Source: Clostridiales bacterium NK3B98
GTDB lineage: Bacteria > Bacillota > Clostridia > Oscillospirales > Oscillospiraceae
DNA: 64,000 nt
Direction: 5' to 3'
Assembly: GCA_000421005.1 (NCBI GenBank)
Contig: ATWA01000007.1
Span: 1 to 64,000, forward strand
Shown: in pieces, positions 40,843 to 50,106 of the stretch
Layout of the letters: each line of letters begins with the position of its first letter
How positions within the stretch are numbered: position 1 is the stretch's first letter
Notes under the pieces: generated by a model
Seen by the model: only the letters and a program-made list of their open reading frames with translations
Databases searched by the model: none
What the model was told of the DNA's origin: nothing
Position numbers and translations under genes: made by a program

Positions 40843-42113
40843 ACGGCATCCCCCTTCTCACCCTGTCCCGTCTGTTGGAAGGGGTTTTGCTCTGGTGCAG
40901 CGGGCTGGTGTTTTTCTCCCCTCTGCCCCGCAGGGATGGTTGGACGCAGAAAACGGTTATCTTTCTGCTGGTTGGAATTCTGCTGGGTTTTGTTCTGCAC
41001 GTTTCTGCCCCGCAGATTTTCCTTTTGGCGCTGGTGGGGCTGCTCTATCTGTTTTTGTACGGGCTGGTCTGCTGCCAGACAGGAAAGAGCGTGATACTCT
41101 ATTGCGGCATCTGGGGCATCCAGATGCACATTCTGGTCTACGAGCTGTGCCGGTTTGCCAGCTTTTCCTCCTCTGTGGCCGGCGCTTCAGAAAATGCGCT
41201 GGTGATGCGGGTGGTGATTTCTGCTGCGCTGTATCTTGCGGCGGGCTTTACCGTGCAAATCTGGCTTCCCATTTATCAGCGTCAGCATGTGGGACCACGG
41301 CAGACCACCAGCGCCGTGCTGCTTTTTGTCATCTTCGTGGCGCTGACCTATGGTTTCTTTCATGGCGGGCAGTTCCGCTTGCAGGGGATACTGGCTTTGG
41401 TGCTGGTGATGGCGCAGTTCTACTGTCTCATTGTGCTTGACCTTCAGGCTGCGCTGTTTCAGGAAAGCGCCGTGCGTCAGGAGCGGGATATGATCGAGCT
41501 GCTTTACCGGAAGCAGAAGTCCCAGTATGAGCAATCCAAAGAGAGCATCGCCATTATCAACCAGAAAACCCACGATCTGAAGCATATGCTGGCCGCCATG
41601 CGTACCATGGAGGGCAGCGAGCAGCGGGAACGATACCTTCGGGAAATCCAAAGCAATGTGGACATCTACGATTCCATGGTGAAAACCGGAAACGAGACGC
41701 TGGACACGGTGCTCACGGAAAAGAGCCTGTACTGTAATGCCCATGACATTGTCGTCACCTGCGTGGCTGATGGGGCGTGTCTGCGTTTTATGGACCCGGT
41801 GGACATCTACACCCTGATGGGCAACGCTATGGACAACGCCATTGAGGCGGTGCAGCAGTTCCGCCGCAAGGAGCTGCGTACCATTGATGTGGTGGTCTAC
41901 CGGAGACAAAGTCTGGTGCTGGTCAGCATCACCAATCCGCTGGAGGAAGAGCTGGTCTTTGAGGACGGCATTCCCCGCTCTACCAAGCCTCAGGACGGCT
42001 ATCACGGGTTTGGCGTGCGCAGTATGCGCTCCACCGTGCGTAGATATGGAGGAGAATTGACGGTAGACACCCGGGATGGGTGCTTCACCCTGAAAATGGT
42101 GTTCCCGCTGTAA
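40839..42113 (+). CDS. AgrC-like sensor histidine kinase (GHKL type)
   Basis: A 424-residue membrane kinase. About six hydrophobic helices cover residues 10-200, followed by a coiled linker (KQKSQYEQSKESIAI), the phosphoacceptor in NQKTHDLKHMLAAM and a GHKL ATPase domain (LMGNAMDNAIEA as N-box; GYHGFGVRSMRSTVRRYGG as G-box). This is the HPK10 class paired with LytTR regulators in peptide sensing. No agrB or agrD-like gene accompanies it, so the signal may not be a cyclic peptide. Confidence 0.92.
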   Translation: MNGIPLLTLSRLLEGVLLWCSGLVFFSPLPRRDGWTQKTVIFLLVGILLGFVLHVSAPQIFLLALVGLLYLFLYGLVCCQTGKSVILYCGIWGIQMHILVYELCRFASFSSSVAGASENALVMRVVISAALYLAAGFTVQIWLPIYQRQHVGPRQTTSAVLLFVIFVALTYGFFHGGQFRLQGILALVLVMAQFYCLIVLDLQAALFQESAVRQERDMIELLYRKQKSQYEQSKESIAIINQKTHDLKHMLAAMRTMEGSEQRERYLREIQSNVDIYDSMVKTGNETLDTVLTEKSLYCNAHDIVVTCVADGACLRFMDPVDIYTLMGNAMDNAIEAVQQFRRKELRTIDVVVYRRQSLVLVSITNPLEEELVFEDGIPRSTKPQDGYHGFGVRSMRSTVRRYGGELTVDTRDGCFTLKMVFPL

Positions 42114-42149
42114 GCCGGCAACGGAAACCACAATACATTTAACGCCTGA

Positions 42150-42182
42150 ACAGGGGCTGTCTCCACTGAGACAGCCCCTGTT
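42150..42182 (+). terminator. Terminator of the two-component operon
   Basis: ACAGGGGCTGTCTC pairs with GAGACAGCCCCTGT around CACT. Confidence 0.85.
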
Positions 42183-42224
42183 TGACCACTTACGACACCG
42201 GAATGACCAGTTGTGGAAAAGGGA

Positions 42225-42253
42225 TTGAAAAAGGGTTCTTCACAAGATATAAT
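42225..42253 (+). promoter_or_regulatory. Promoter of the glycoside/hexuronate operon
   Basis: TTGAAA (42225-42230), 17 bases, TATAAT (42248-42253); first gene starts 50 bases later. No operator palindrome is evident. Confidence 0.85.
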
Positions 42254-42302
42254 ACAAAACAGCTACAAAACATTGCAAAAACCACAGGAGAGGAGAGAGA
42301 GA

Positions 42303-44225
42303 ATGAGGAAAACAGTAAACCTGAATCAGCTCTGGCTGTTTCACGGCAGGGACGGGAAAACCCAGCGGGTAGATGTCCCCCATACCTGGAACGCCATTGA
42401 CGGGCAGGACGGCGGGAACGACTACTACCGGGGCTGCCTGTCCTACGAACGGGACTTCGCCTGCCCTGACTTTGATAGAGACCATGAGCTGGTTTATTTG
42501 CAGTTCCACGGCGTCAACGCCAGTGCGGTGGTCACCCTCAACGGTGCTGAGGTCATGCGCCATGACGGCGGCTACTCCACCTTTCGCAAGGATATTACCC
42601 CCCTGCTGAAGCCTGAAAACCATCTGGAGGTCCAAGTGGACAACTCGGACAATGACCGGGTCTATCCCCAAAAGGCGGACTTCACCTTCTACGGCGGCAT
42701 CTACCGGGATGTGGAGCTGCTGACGGTGAACAAGTGCCATCTGGACTTGGACTACTTCGGCGGCTGCGGGGTGATGGTCACTCCCACCGTCAAGGGCAAG
42801 GATGCCACAGTGGAGGTGAAAAGCTATCCCGTAGGCAATCCGGAACAGGTAAAGGTGAGCGTGCTGGATGACAAGGGCGCTGTGGTTGCCCAAGGCACCG
42901 GAGAGCAGACGGAAATCCCTCTCGCCAACGTCCACCTCTGGGACGGCATTCGGGACCCCTATCTGTACACCGCCCGGGTGGAGCTGGTAAAAGGCGGAGC
43001 CGTCACCGACTGTCTGGACATTCCCTTCGGGGTGCGTTCCTTCCATGTGGACCCGAAAAAGGGGTTCTTCCTCAACGGGCGGCTCTATCCCCTGCGTGGG
43101 GTCAGCCGGCATCAGGATCGGAAAGGGCTGGGTAACGCCATCACCCGGGAGATGCACGAGGAGGATATGGACCTCATCTGCGAGATGGGCTGCAACACCG
43201 TCCGGCTGGCTCACTATCAGCACGACCAGTATTTCTACGACCTGTGTGACCGTCGTGGCATGGTGGTCTGGGCGGAGATTCCCTACATCTCCATGCACAT
43301 GCCAAATGGCAGGGAAAATACCGTCAGCCAGATGAAGGAGCTGATTATCCAGAACTACAATCATCCCTCCATCGTCTGCTGGGGCGTGTCCAACGAGATC
43401 ACCATTATCAACAAGCACAAGGAGGATATGCTGGACAACCACCGTATGCTCAACGATCTGGTGCATCAGATGGACCCCACCCGGTTCACCACCCTTGCCT
43501 GCTACGCCATGTGCGGTCCCTTCAACCCGGTGGCACACATCACCGATGTGGTGAGCTGGAACCTGTATCTGGGCTGGTATGTGCCAGGATTAAAGCTGAA
43601 TGACCTGTGGGTGGACTTCTTCCACAAGCGCTATCCCAACCGGGCGCTGGGCTACTCCGAGTACGGTGCGGAGGGAATGCCCAATCTCCACTCCTCCAAG
43701 CCCCGCCGGGGAGATCACAGTGAGGAATATCAGGCGATTTACCATGAGTATCTGGCAGAATTCATCGCCAAGCGCCCCTGGATGTGGGCAACTCACGTTT
43801 GGAATATGTTTGACTTTGCTGCCGATGCCCGGGATCAGGGCGGTGAGCCGGGTATGAACCACAAGGGACTGGTCACCTTCGACCGCAAGACGAAAAAGGA
43901 CAGCTTCTACCTCTACAAATGCCGCTGGAACCCGGAGCCTATGGTGCATATCTGCTCCAAGCGGTATGTGGATCGCCCGGAGAGTAAGACCACGGTAAAG
44001 GTCTACTCCAACCAGAGCGCTGTGGAGCTGTACTGCGACGGCAAGCTGATCGCCCGCAAGGGAGGCAGCTATGTGTTTACCTTTGAGGTGCCTATCACCG
44101 GGGAGCATGAGATCCGTGCCGTGGCAGGTTCTCTCAGCGATACCGCCCGTATCCGCAAGGTAGACACCCCCAACCCGGACTACAAGCTCTCCGCCAAGAG
44201 CAGCAACAGCGCCAACTGGGTATGA
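42303..44225 (+). CDS. Glycoside hydrolase family 2 (beta-glucuronidase or beta-galactosidase)
   Basis: A 640-residue GH2 enzyme: sugar-binding domain (PHTWNAIDGQDGGNDYYRG), immunoglobulin-like domain, and TIM barrel with FLNGRLYPLRGVSRHQD, the acid/base glutamate in CWGVSNEITI and the nucleophile in GYSEYGAEG. NHKG at the PGMNHKGLVTFDRKTKKDSF block fits the NxKG motif of beta-glucuronidases, but beta-galactosidases can carry similar sequences. The ATG at 42303 has GGAGAGG upstream. There is no signal peptide. Co-transcription with a GPH symporter, uxuA and uxuB favours a glucuronide substrate (inference). Confidence 0.9.
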   Translation: MRKTVNLNQLWLFHGRDGKTQRVDVPHTWNAIDGQDGGNDYYRGCLSYERDFACPDFDRDHELVYLQFHGVNASAVVTLNGAEVMRHDGGYSTFRKDITPLLKPENHLEVQVDNSDNDRVYPQKADFTFYGGIYRDVELLTVNKCHLDLDYFGGCGVMVTPTVKGKDATVEVKSYPVGNPEQVKVSVLDDKGAVVAQGTGEQTEIPLANVHLWDGIRDPYLYTARVELVKGGAVTDCLDIPFGVRSFHVDPKKGFFLNGRLYPLRGVSRHQDRKGLGNAITREMHEEDMDLICEMGCNTVRLAHYQHDQYFYDLCDRRGMVVWAEIPYISMHMPNGRENTVSQMKELIIQNYNHPSIVCWGVSNEITIINKHKEDMLDNHRMLNDLVHQMDPTRFTTLACYAMCGPFNPVAHITDVVSWNLYLGWYVPGLKLNDLWVDFFHKRYPNRALGYSEYGAEGMPNLHSSKPRRGDHSEEYQAIYHEYLAEFIAKRPWMWATHVWNMFDFAADARDQGGEPGMNHKGLVTFDRKTKKDSFYLYKCRWNPEPMVHICSKRYVDRPESKTTVKVYSNQSAVELYCDGKLIARKGGSYVFTFEVPITGEHEIRAVAGSLSDTARIRKVDTPNPDYKLSAKSSNSANWV

Positions 44226-44302
44226 TTGCGCTGAATCAGCCTATTCTGCATGGTTATCTATGTCTCTGTGAGACAGATAAAAAAAATTGAGGAGGAAAAC
44301 AT

Positions 44303-47300
44303 ATGCAAAAGAAACCGAAAGTAGCCCTCTGGACTACCCTCACCGCCATCTTTGCCATTTTGCTGGTTGCGTCCATCGTGGCCAACTATGTGGCAAACAT
44401 GTACGCCACCACCATCAATGTTGCGCTGGACACCCCCACCTTCAAGGTGAAGGGCGCCACCCAGGACATCTACTTCCCCAGTGACTTCGCCTCCGAGGCC
44501 GACCGTGTGGCCTACGAGGAGGAGCTGTGCGCCACCGTGGAGAGCGAGGGTGCCGCTCTGCTGAAGAATGACAACGCCGCTCTGCCTCTGGCCTCCGGCG
44601 CAAAGGTCAGCCTGTTCGCCCGTGGCAGCGTTGATCTGATGTACGGCGGCACCGGTTCCGGCAGCGTGGACACCAGCAAGGCGCCCACCCTCAAGGACGG
44701 CCTTGCCGCTCAGGGCATTGAGATCAACCAGAGCCTGTGGGACTGGTACGTCTCCACCGCTGACAAGTATGGCCGTATCACCCCTGACGCCATCTCCGAC
44801 CAGCTGGCCGCCAACACACAGTATGCGGTGAACGAAGCCCCCTGGGCAGAGGTGGAGGGCGCTAACGCCGCCTCCTTCGCTGAGTACGGCGATGCAGCCA
44901 TCGTGGTTCTCTCCCGCTCCGGCGGCGAGGGTGCTGACCTGCCTGACGGTGATGCGACTATCTCCATGATGGCCAACACCTCCGTGCAGGAGAAGGACTT
45001 GGAAGCAGGCACCAGCGACGGCGCTGTCACCATGGGCGAGCTGAAGTACGCCGTGGGTCAGGAAGGCAGCGGCAACTATCTGGAGCTGAGTCAGGAGGAA
45101 ATGGACCTGCTCGCCGGTCTGAAGGCCCAGAAGGACGCAGGTGCGTTCAAGTCCATCATTGTGCTGCTGAACACCTCCAACGCCATCGAGCTGGACTTTC
45201 TCAACCCCGAAATCTGCGGCGTGGACTACGGTGTGGACGCCTGTATGTGGGTGGGCGACGTAGGTCAGACCGGTGCCAACGGCGTAGCCGCTCTGCTGTC
45301 CGGCGCTGTGGCTCCCTCCGGTTCTCTGGTGGACACCTATCTGTATGACAATCTGGCAAATCCCGCCACCCACAACTTCTACTCTCAGCCCTATACCAAC
45401 GCTGCCGAGCTGGGTCTGCTCACCGACGGCGCTGACGTGCAGGGTATGTACAGCGTGTATCAGGAGGGCATCTATCTGGGTTATCGTTACTTCGAGACCC
45501 GGTATGAGGATGCGGTCATGGGCACCGGAAACGCCGGGGACTATGACTACGCCTCCACCGTCGCCTATCCCTTCGGCTATGGCATCAGCTACACCACCTT
45601 CGATTACAGCGATTACGCCCTCACCGATAACGGCGACAGCTTTGACGTGACCGTCACCGTCACCAACACCGGCGATGTGGCCGCCAAAAAGACGGTTCAG
45701 GTCTACTTCCAGTCCCCCTACAACGACTATGACAAGGCCAACGGCATTGAGAAGGCCGCTGTGGAGCTGTGCGGCTTTGCCAAGACTGACGTGCTGGAGC
45801 CCGGCGCTTCCGCCACTGTCACCGTCAACGTACCCAAGAGCGAGCTTCGCACCTATGACGCCAACGGCGCCAAGACCTACATTCTGGACGCTGGCGATTA
45901 CTACTTCACCGTGGCAAACGGCGCTCATGAGGCTGTGAACAACATTCTGGCCGCCAAGGGCTTTACCACCGCCAACGGCATGACCGACGAGGGCAACGCC
46001 GCTCTCACCGGCAAGTGGGTCAACGACGCTCTGGATACCCAGATTTTTGCTACCGCACCCACGGGCGAGGCCATCACCAACCTGTTTGACGAGGCCGACC
46101 CCAACAAGAGCTCTGTCTCCCCCGGCGAGGTGGTCTGGATGACCCGTTCCGACTGGGCTGGCACCTATCCTACCGCTCCTGTGGTGCTCTCTGCCACAGA
46201 CGCTCTGGCCGCTGCGCTGGCCTTCAACCAGTACAACGCCGCTGACCACGCCGACGCAGTCATGCCCACGCTGGGCGCTCAGAACGGCATCAATCTGGCT
46301 TCCCTCATGGGTAAGGATTATGACGACGAGCAGTGGGATCTCCTGCTGGACGAGCTGACCTTCGATGAGATGGTGCAGACCATTACCCTGGGCTTCCACA
46401 ACACCAAAATGTGCCGCTCCATCAACAAGGTCGCTACCAAGGACGAGAACGGACCTCAGGGTCTTACCGCCAGTCTGGTGGGCGGCGTGTCCGGTATGTG
46501 CTACACCTCTGAGGACGTAATGGCCGCCACTATGAACGTGGAACTCATGGAGGATGTGGGACGCCTCATCGGTGAGGACTGTCTGGGCATGGGCTACTCC
46601 GGTCTGTACGGCCCCGGCGTGAATATGCACCGCACCGCTTACTCCGGACGTAACTTTGAGTATTATTCCGAAGACCCCTTCGTTGCCGGCACCATCTGCG
46701 CCGCCGAGACCCGGGGCATCCAGTCCAAGGGCGTGTATGTGTATCTGAAGCACGTTGCCCTGAACGACTCCGAGTCCAGCCGCCGGGGCGTGAACACCTG
46801 GCTCAACGAGCAGACCGCCCGTGAAATCTATCTGGAAGACATTGACAAGGCCGTCACCGACGGCGGCGCATGGTGCGTCATGTCCGGCTTCAACCGCTGG
46901 GGCGCTCAGTGGTGCGGCGAGTACTACAACCTCCAGACCGCCTATCTCCGTGGCGAGCTGGGTATGCGGGGCATGAGCATCACCGACTTCTCCGGTCTGA
47001 GCCAGTATATGGATGTGCCTGACGGCATGATCGGCGGCTCCGACATCTGGGACAGCCCCATGCCCATGATCCACACCGCTGCCGCAGGCGCTTATGCCTC
47101 TGACCCCTATCTGGTCAGCGAGATGCGGGAGGCCATGCACCACATTCTCTACACCGTGGTCAACTCCAACGCCATGAACGGCTGGGATGCCAACACCCAG
47201 ATCGTGGACGTGACCCCCTGGTGGCAGCTTGCTCTGTATGCCCTCATCGGCTGCACCGCAGTTCTCACCGTGGTAGGCGCTGTGAACCTGTCCAAGCATG

Positions 47301-47329
47301 TGAAGCTGAAAAAAGCGCAAAAGCAGTAA
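44303..47329 (+). CDS. Circularly permuted, doubly membrane-anchored GH3 beta-glycosidase
   Basis: A 1008-residue GH3 protein with domains in reversed order. An N-terminal membrane helix (about 9-30) is followed by the usual GH3 C-terminal sandwich (starting ESEGAALLKNDNAALPL near 80, with YFETRYEDA and PFGYGISYTTF) and a fibronectin-type domain (about 440-550). The (beta/alpha)8 barrel follows: GRNFEYYSEDPF (about 782), KHVALNDSE (about 817) and the nucleophile Asp in SITDFSG (about 895). A second membrane helix and a basic tail end the protein. Permuted GH3 enzymes are known from Butyrivibrio and Ruminococcus. It lies in the GH2-uxu operon; substrate unknown. Confidence 0.92.
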   Translation: MQKKPKVALWTTLTAIFAILLVASIVANYVANMYATTINVALDTPTFKVKGATQDIYFPSDFASEADRVAYEEELCATVESEGAALLKNDNAALPLASGAKVSLFARGSVDLMYGGTGSGSVDTSKAPTLKDGLAAQGIEINQSLWDWYVSTADKYGRITPDAISDQLAANTQYAVNEAPWAEVEGANAASFAEYGDAAIVVLSRSGGEGADLPDGDATISMMANTSVQEKDLEAGTSDGAVTMGELKYAVGQEGSGNYLELSQEEMDLLAGLKAQKDAGAFKSIIVLLNTSNAIELDFLNPEICGVDYGVDACMWVGDVGQTGANGVAALLSGAVAPSGSLVDTYLYDNLANPATHNFYSQPYTNAAELGLLTDGADVQGMYSVYQEGIYLGYRYFETRYEDAVMGTGNAGDYDYASTVAYPFGYGISYTTFDYSDYALTDNGDSFDVTVTVTNTGDVAAKKTVQVYFQSPYNDYDKANGIEKAAVELCGFAKTDVLEPGASATVTVNVPKSELRTYDANGAKTYILDAGDYYFTVANGAHEAVNNILAAKGFTTANGMTDEGNAALTGKWVNDALDTQIFATAPTGEAITNLFDEADPNKSSVSPGEVVWMTRSDWAGTYPTAPVVLSATDALAAALAFNQYNAADHADAVMPTLGAQNGINLASLMGKDYDDEQWDLLLDELTFDEMVQTITLGFHNTKMCRSINKVATKDENGPQGLTASLVGGVSGMCYTSEDVMAATMNVELMEDVGRLIGEDCLGMGYSGLYGPGVNMHRTAYSGRNFEYYSEDPFVAGTICAAETRGIQSKGVYVYLKHVALNDSESSRRGVNTWLNEQTAREIYLEDIDKAVTDGGAWCVMSGFNRWGAQWCGEYYNLQTAYLRGELGMRGMSITDFSGLSQYMDVPDGMIGGSDIWDSPMPMIHTAAAGAYASDPYLVSEMREAMHHILYTVVNSNAMNGWDANTQIVDVTPWWQLALYALIGCTAVLTVVGAVNLSKHVKLKKAQKQ

Positions 47330-47346
47330 TCCCCAGTTCTTCCCAT

Positions 47347-47368
47347 CCCCACCTCCGCGGAGGTGGGG
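47347..47368 (+). promoter_or_regulatory. Intercistronic palindrome
   Basis: CCCCACCTCCGCGGAGGTGG and its last two bases form a perfect 22-base palindrome between the GH3 and transporter genes. There is no T-run, so it may be an mRNA stability element or partial attenuator. Confidence 0.5.
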
Positions 47369-47395
47369 GTGCTACTAGAGAGGTGAAAGCGAAAC

Positions 47396-48961
47396 ATGAG
47401 TGAATCCAACGCTGCACCGGTGGTCAACCGGGCAAAAACCTATCAACTTGTGCTCTTTCCCCTGAACAACGGCGCAACCAATGTGTACTATGTGCTGGTG
47501 CTCAGCTATATCGCCACCTTTGGCGCGAACATCCTCACCCTTGGCACCATCTTCGCCTCCGTCATGGTCACCGCCATGCGTCTGGCGGATGCCATCACCG
47601 ACCCCATCATCGGCGCTCTGATGGACCGCACCAACGGCAAATTCGGCAAGTTCCGTCCCTTTATGGCCATCGGCAACGCCATCATGGCGGTTTCCGTGCT
47701 GATTCTGTACTGCATCACCCCCGTGATCCCTGACACCATGATGTGGCTGCGGTATGTGGCCTTTGTGGGGCTGTACTTCATCTGGGTGATTGGCTATACC
47801 TTCCAGACCTCCTGCACCCGTGCCGGTCAGACCGTGCTCACCAACGACCCCAAGCAGCGCCCCCTGTTCACCATCTTCAATACCGTGGGCTCCCTGCTGG
47901 GCATGGGCGCTATGCAGTTTTTTGCCCCCATTCTCGCCCGCTCCTTTGAGGGGGGCTACTCCTCCGCCTCCTTCTTCCGGGCGCTGGCTCCGGTGGGCAT
48001 TGTCATCTCCATCGCCCTCACCGTGCTGGCCCTCATCGGCATTTGGGAAAAGGATCAGCCCAAATACTTCGGTATCGGCGGGGAGAACGCAGAGAAGGTA
48101 AAGATCAGCGAATACTTGGAGATCATCAAAAACAACAACCCCATGCAGCGGCTGATGGTGGCCGGGGCAGGCTGCAAGCTGGCCCTCTCCATCGCCACCA
48201 ACACCACCGTTTTGTGTATGCTCTACGGCTGCATGATGGGCAACTACGACGGGCTGTACCTGCCTATGATGGTGCTGGGCTATGTCTGCTCCGCTCCCTT
48301 CTTCGTGCTCACCGTGCGCACCTCCCAGAAGCACGGACAGAAAGCCTCTCTGCTCCGGTATGTGTCGGTGGCGCTGATCTGCTATGTGGGCGTGCTGGCG
48401 CTGCTGCTGATGTGGAACCCGGACAATGCCGCCATGCACCTGAGTTTCTTCGGTGAGCACGGATTGGCCTTGAATCTGTACACTGTATTGTTTATAATAT
48501 TCTTCGGAGTGGGTTACGGCGCTTACTACGCCACTGCGGATATGCCTATCCCCATGGTGGCGGACTGCTCCGACTATGAGACCTACCGCTCCGGCAAGTA
48601 CATTCCCGGCATTATGGGTACCCTGTTCTCTCTGGTGGACAAGCTGGTTTCCTCCCTGTCCGCCACGGTGGTGGGCATTGCGGTGAGTCTGATTGGGCTG
48701 GACATTCTGCCTACCCAGTATGACCCCTATGTTCCCGGCATGAACAAGGTGGTGATTGTACTGTTCTGCGTCATCCCCATGGTGGCTTGGGCAGCAACCC
48801 TGCTGGCCATGCGTAACTACGCCCTCACCGGGGAGAAGATGAAAGAAATTCAGGCTGTCAACCACGCCCGGCGTATAGCCATCGCCAACGGACAGACCCT
48901 CGAGCAGGCAATGAGCACCATTCAGACGGTGGAGGATATCCCCGCCGAATATCGTATTTGA
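47396..48961 (+). CDS. GPH-family glycoside/hexuronide:cation symporter (MelB-like)
   Basis: A 521-residue transporter with about twelve membrane helices. It has the GPH signature around DAITDPIIGALMDRTNGKFGKFRP after helix 2 and YYATADMPIPMVADCSDYE late in the sequence. Members (UidB, MelB, XylP) move glycosides with Na+ or H+. With the GH2 enzyme and the uxu genes it most likely imports a glucuronide or other uronic-acid disaccharide. Its length is some 50 residues above the family average because of a long C-terminus. Confidence 0.92.
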   Translation: MSESNAAPVVNRAKTYQLVLFPLNNGATNVYYVLVLSYIATFGANILTLGTIFASVMVTAMRLADAITDPIIGALMDRTNGKFGKFRPFMAIGNAIMAVSVLILYCITPVIPDTMMWLRYVAFVGLYFIWVIGYTFQTSCTRAGQTVLTNDPKQRPLFTIFNTVGSLLGMGAMQFFAPILARSFEGGYSSASFFRALAPVGIVISIALTVLALIGIWEKDQPKYFGIGGENAEKVKISEYLEIIKNNNPMQRLMVAGAGCKLALSIATNTTVLCMLYGCMMGNYDGLYLPMMVLGYVCSAPFFVLTVRTSQKHGQKASLLRYVSVALICYVGVLALLLMWNPDNAAMHLSFFGEHGLALNLYTVLFIIFFGVGYGAYYATADMPIPMVADCSDYETYRSGKYIPGIMGTLFSLVDKLVSSLSATVVGIAVSLIGLDILPTQYDPYVPGMNKVVIVLFCVIPMVAWAATLLAMRNYALTGEKMKEIQAVNHARRIAIANGQTLEQAMSTIQTVEDIPAEYRI

Positions 48962-48981
48962 TCTGAAAGGAGAAAACCGCT

Positions 48982-50067
48982 ATGAAAATGGGCTGGCGCT
49001 GGTACGGGGAGGGAAATGACCCCGTCACCTTGCAGGACATTAAGCAGATTCCCGGCGTAGAGAGCATTGTGTGGGCGCTGCACCACAAAATGCCCGGCGA
49101 AATCTGGGAGGAAGCGGAAATCAAGGAAGTGGTAGACCAGATTCACGCCTACGGCTTTGACGCTGAGGTGGTGGAATCCGTCAATGTCCACGACGACATC
49201 AAAATCGGTCTTCCCACCCGGGATGCGCTGATTGAGAACTACAAAACCTGCATCCGCAATCTGGGCAAGTTCGGGGTGAAGGTCATCTGCTATAACTTCA
49301 TGCCCATCTTTGACTGGACGAGAACCGACTTGTTCCACCCGGTGGGCGACGGCTCCACCGCCCTGTTCTATCAGAAGGACATGATTCAGGACGACTACAA
49401 GGCCATGGCGGAGTACATCCTGAACTTCACCGAGAAATACAACATGACCTTCCCCGGCTGGGAGCCGGAGCGGATGGCCAAGCTGGACGAGCTGTTCAAG
49501 GCTTACGCCCCGGTCACCAAGGATATGCTCTGGGACAACCTGAAGTATTTTCTGGAGGCGATTATGCCCACCTGCGAAGAGGCCGGCATCAAAATGGCTA
49601 TCCATATGGATGACCCTCCATGGGACATCTTCGGTCTGCCCCGGCTGATGGTGGACGAGGCCGCCTGCGACAAGCTGTTGAAAATGGTAGACCATCCCTG
49701 CAACTGTCTCACCCTCTGCACCGGAAGCCTGAACGCCAACCCGGCCAACAACTGCGCCGACATTATCCGCAAGCACTGTGACCGGATTGCCTTTGGTCAT
49801 GTGCGCAACATCCACCACTTCCCCAACGGAGACTTCTCCGAGGCCGCTCACCGGGACTGCTGCGGTGAGACGGGCATTATTGAAGTGCTGCGCGCCTACC
49901 ACGACTGCGGCTTTGAGGGGTATCTCCGTCCTGACCATGGCCGTCAGCTTTGGGAGGAAGGCCCCGGAAGCTGCCGCCCCGGTTACGGCAAGTACGACCG
50001 GGCGCTGGGCATTCAGTATATGATGGGCGTCTGGGATCTGCTGGAACGTCTGGATGGAAAAGCGTAA
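48982..50067 (+). CDS. uxuA: Mannonate dehydratase
   Basis: A 361-residue UxuA: it begins KMGWRWYGEGNDPVTLQDI, then GVESIVWALHHKMPGEIW, KVICYNFMPIFDWTRTDL, MAIHMDDPPWDIFGLPR and GHVRNIH, all typical metal- and substrate-binding blocks. It removes water from D-mannonate to give 2-keto-3-deoxygluconate, the third step of glucuronate breakdown. AAAGGAGA precedes the ATG. Confidence 0.96.
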   Translation: MKMGWRWYGEGNDPVTLQDIKQIPGVESIVWALHHKMPGEIWEEAEIKEVVDQIHAYGFDAEVVESVNVHDDIKIGLPTRDALIENYKTCIRNLGKFGVKVICYNFMPIFDWTRTDLFHPVGDGSTALFYQKDMIQDDYKAMAEYILNFTEKYNMTFPGWEPERMAKLDELFKAYAPVTKDMLWDNLKYFLEAIMPTCEEAGIKMAIHMDDPPWDIFGLPRLMVDEAACDKLLKMVDHPCNCLTLCTGSLNANPANNCADIIRKHCDRIAFGHVRNIHHFPNGDFSEAAHRDCCGETGIIEVLRAYHDCGFEGYLRPDHGRQLWEEGPGSCRPGYGKYDRALGIQYMMGVWDLLERLDGKA

Positions 50068-50106
50068 GAAATATTTGACTGTATTTTTTGAAAGGAAGTC
50101 TTTAAC

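Noticed and set aside
40086-42113. An AgrB/AgrD-like peptide gene for the AgrCA-like pair
   Set aside because: No small open frame with a ribosome site or a cyclic-peptide motif was seen on either side of the pair.
44258-47320. A 1020-codon open frame antisense to the GH3 gene
   Set aside because: It is the shadow of a strongly biased codon use in the GH3 gene; its translation is low-complexity (Gly, His, Val rich) and it has no ribosome site or known domain. The same holds for long antisense frames over feoB (53138-55558), alaS (57587-59845), the Mo subunit (28088-30151) and the fused hydroxylase (31794-34019).
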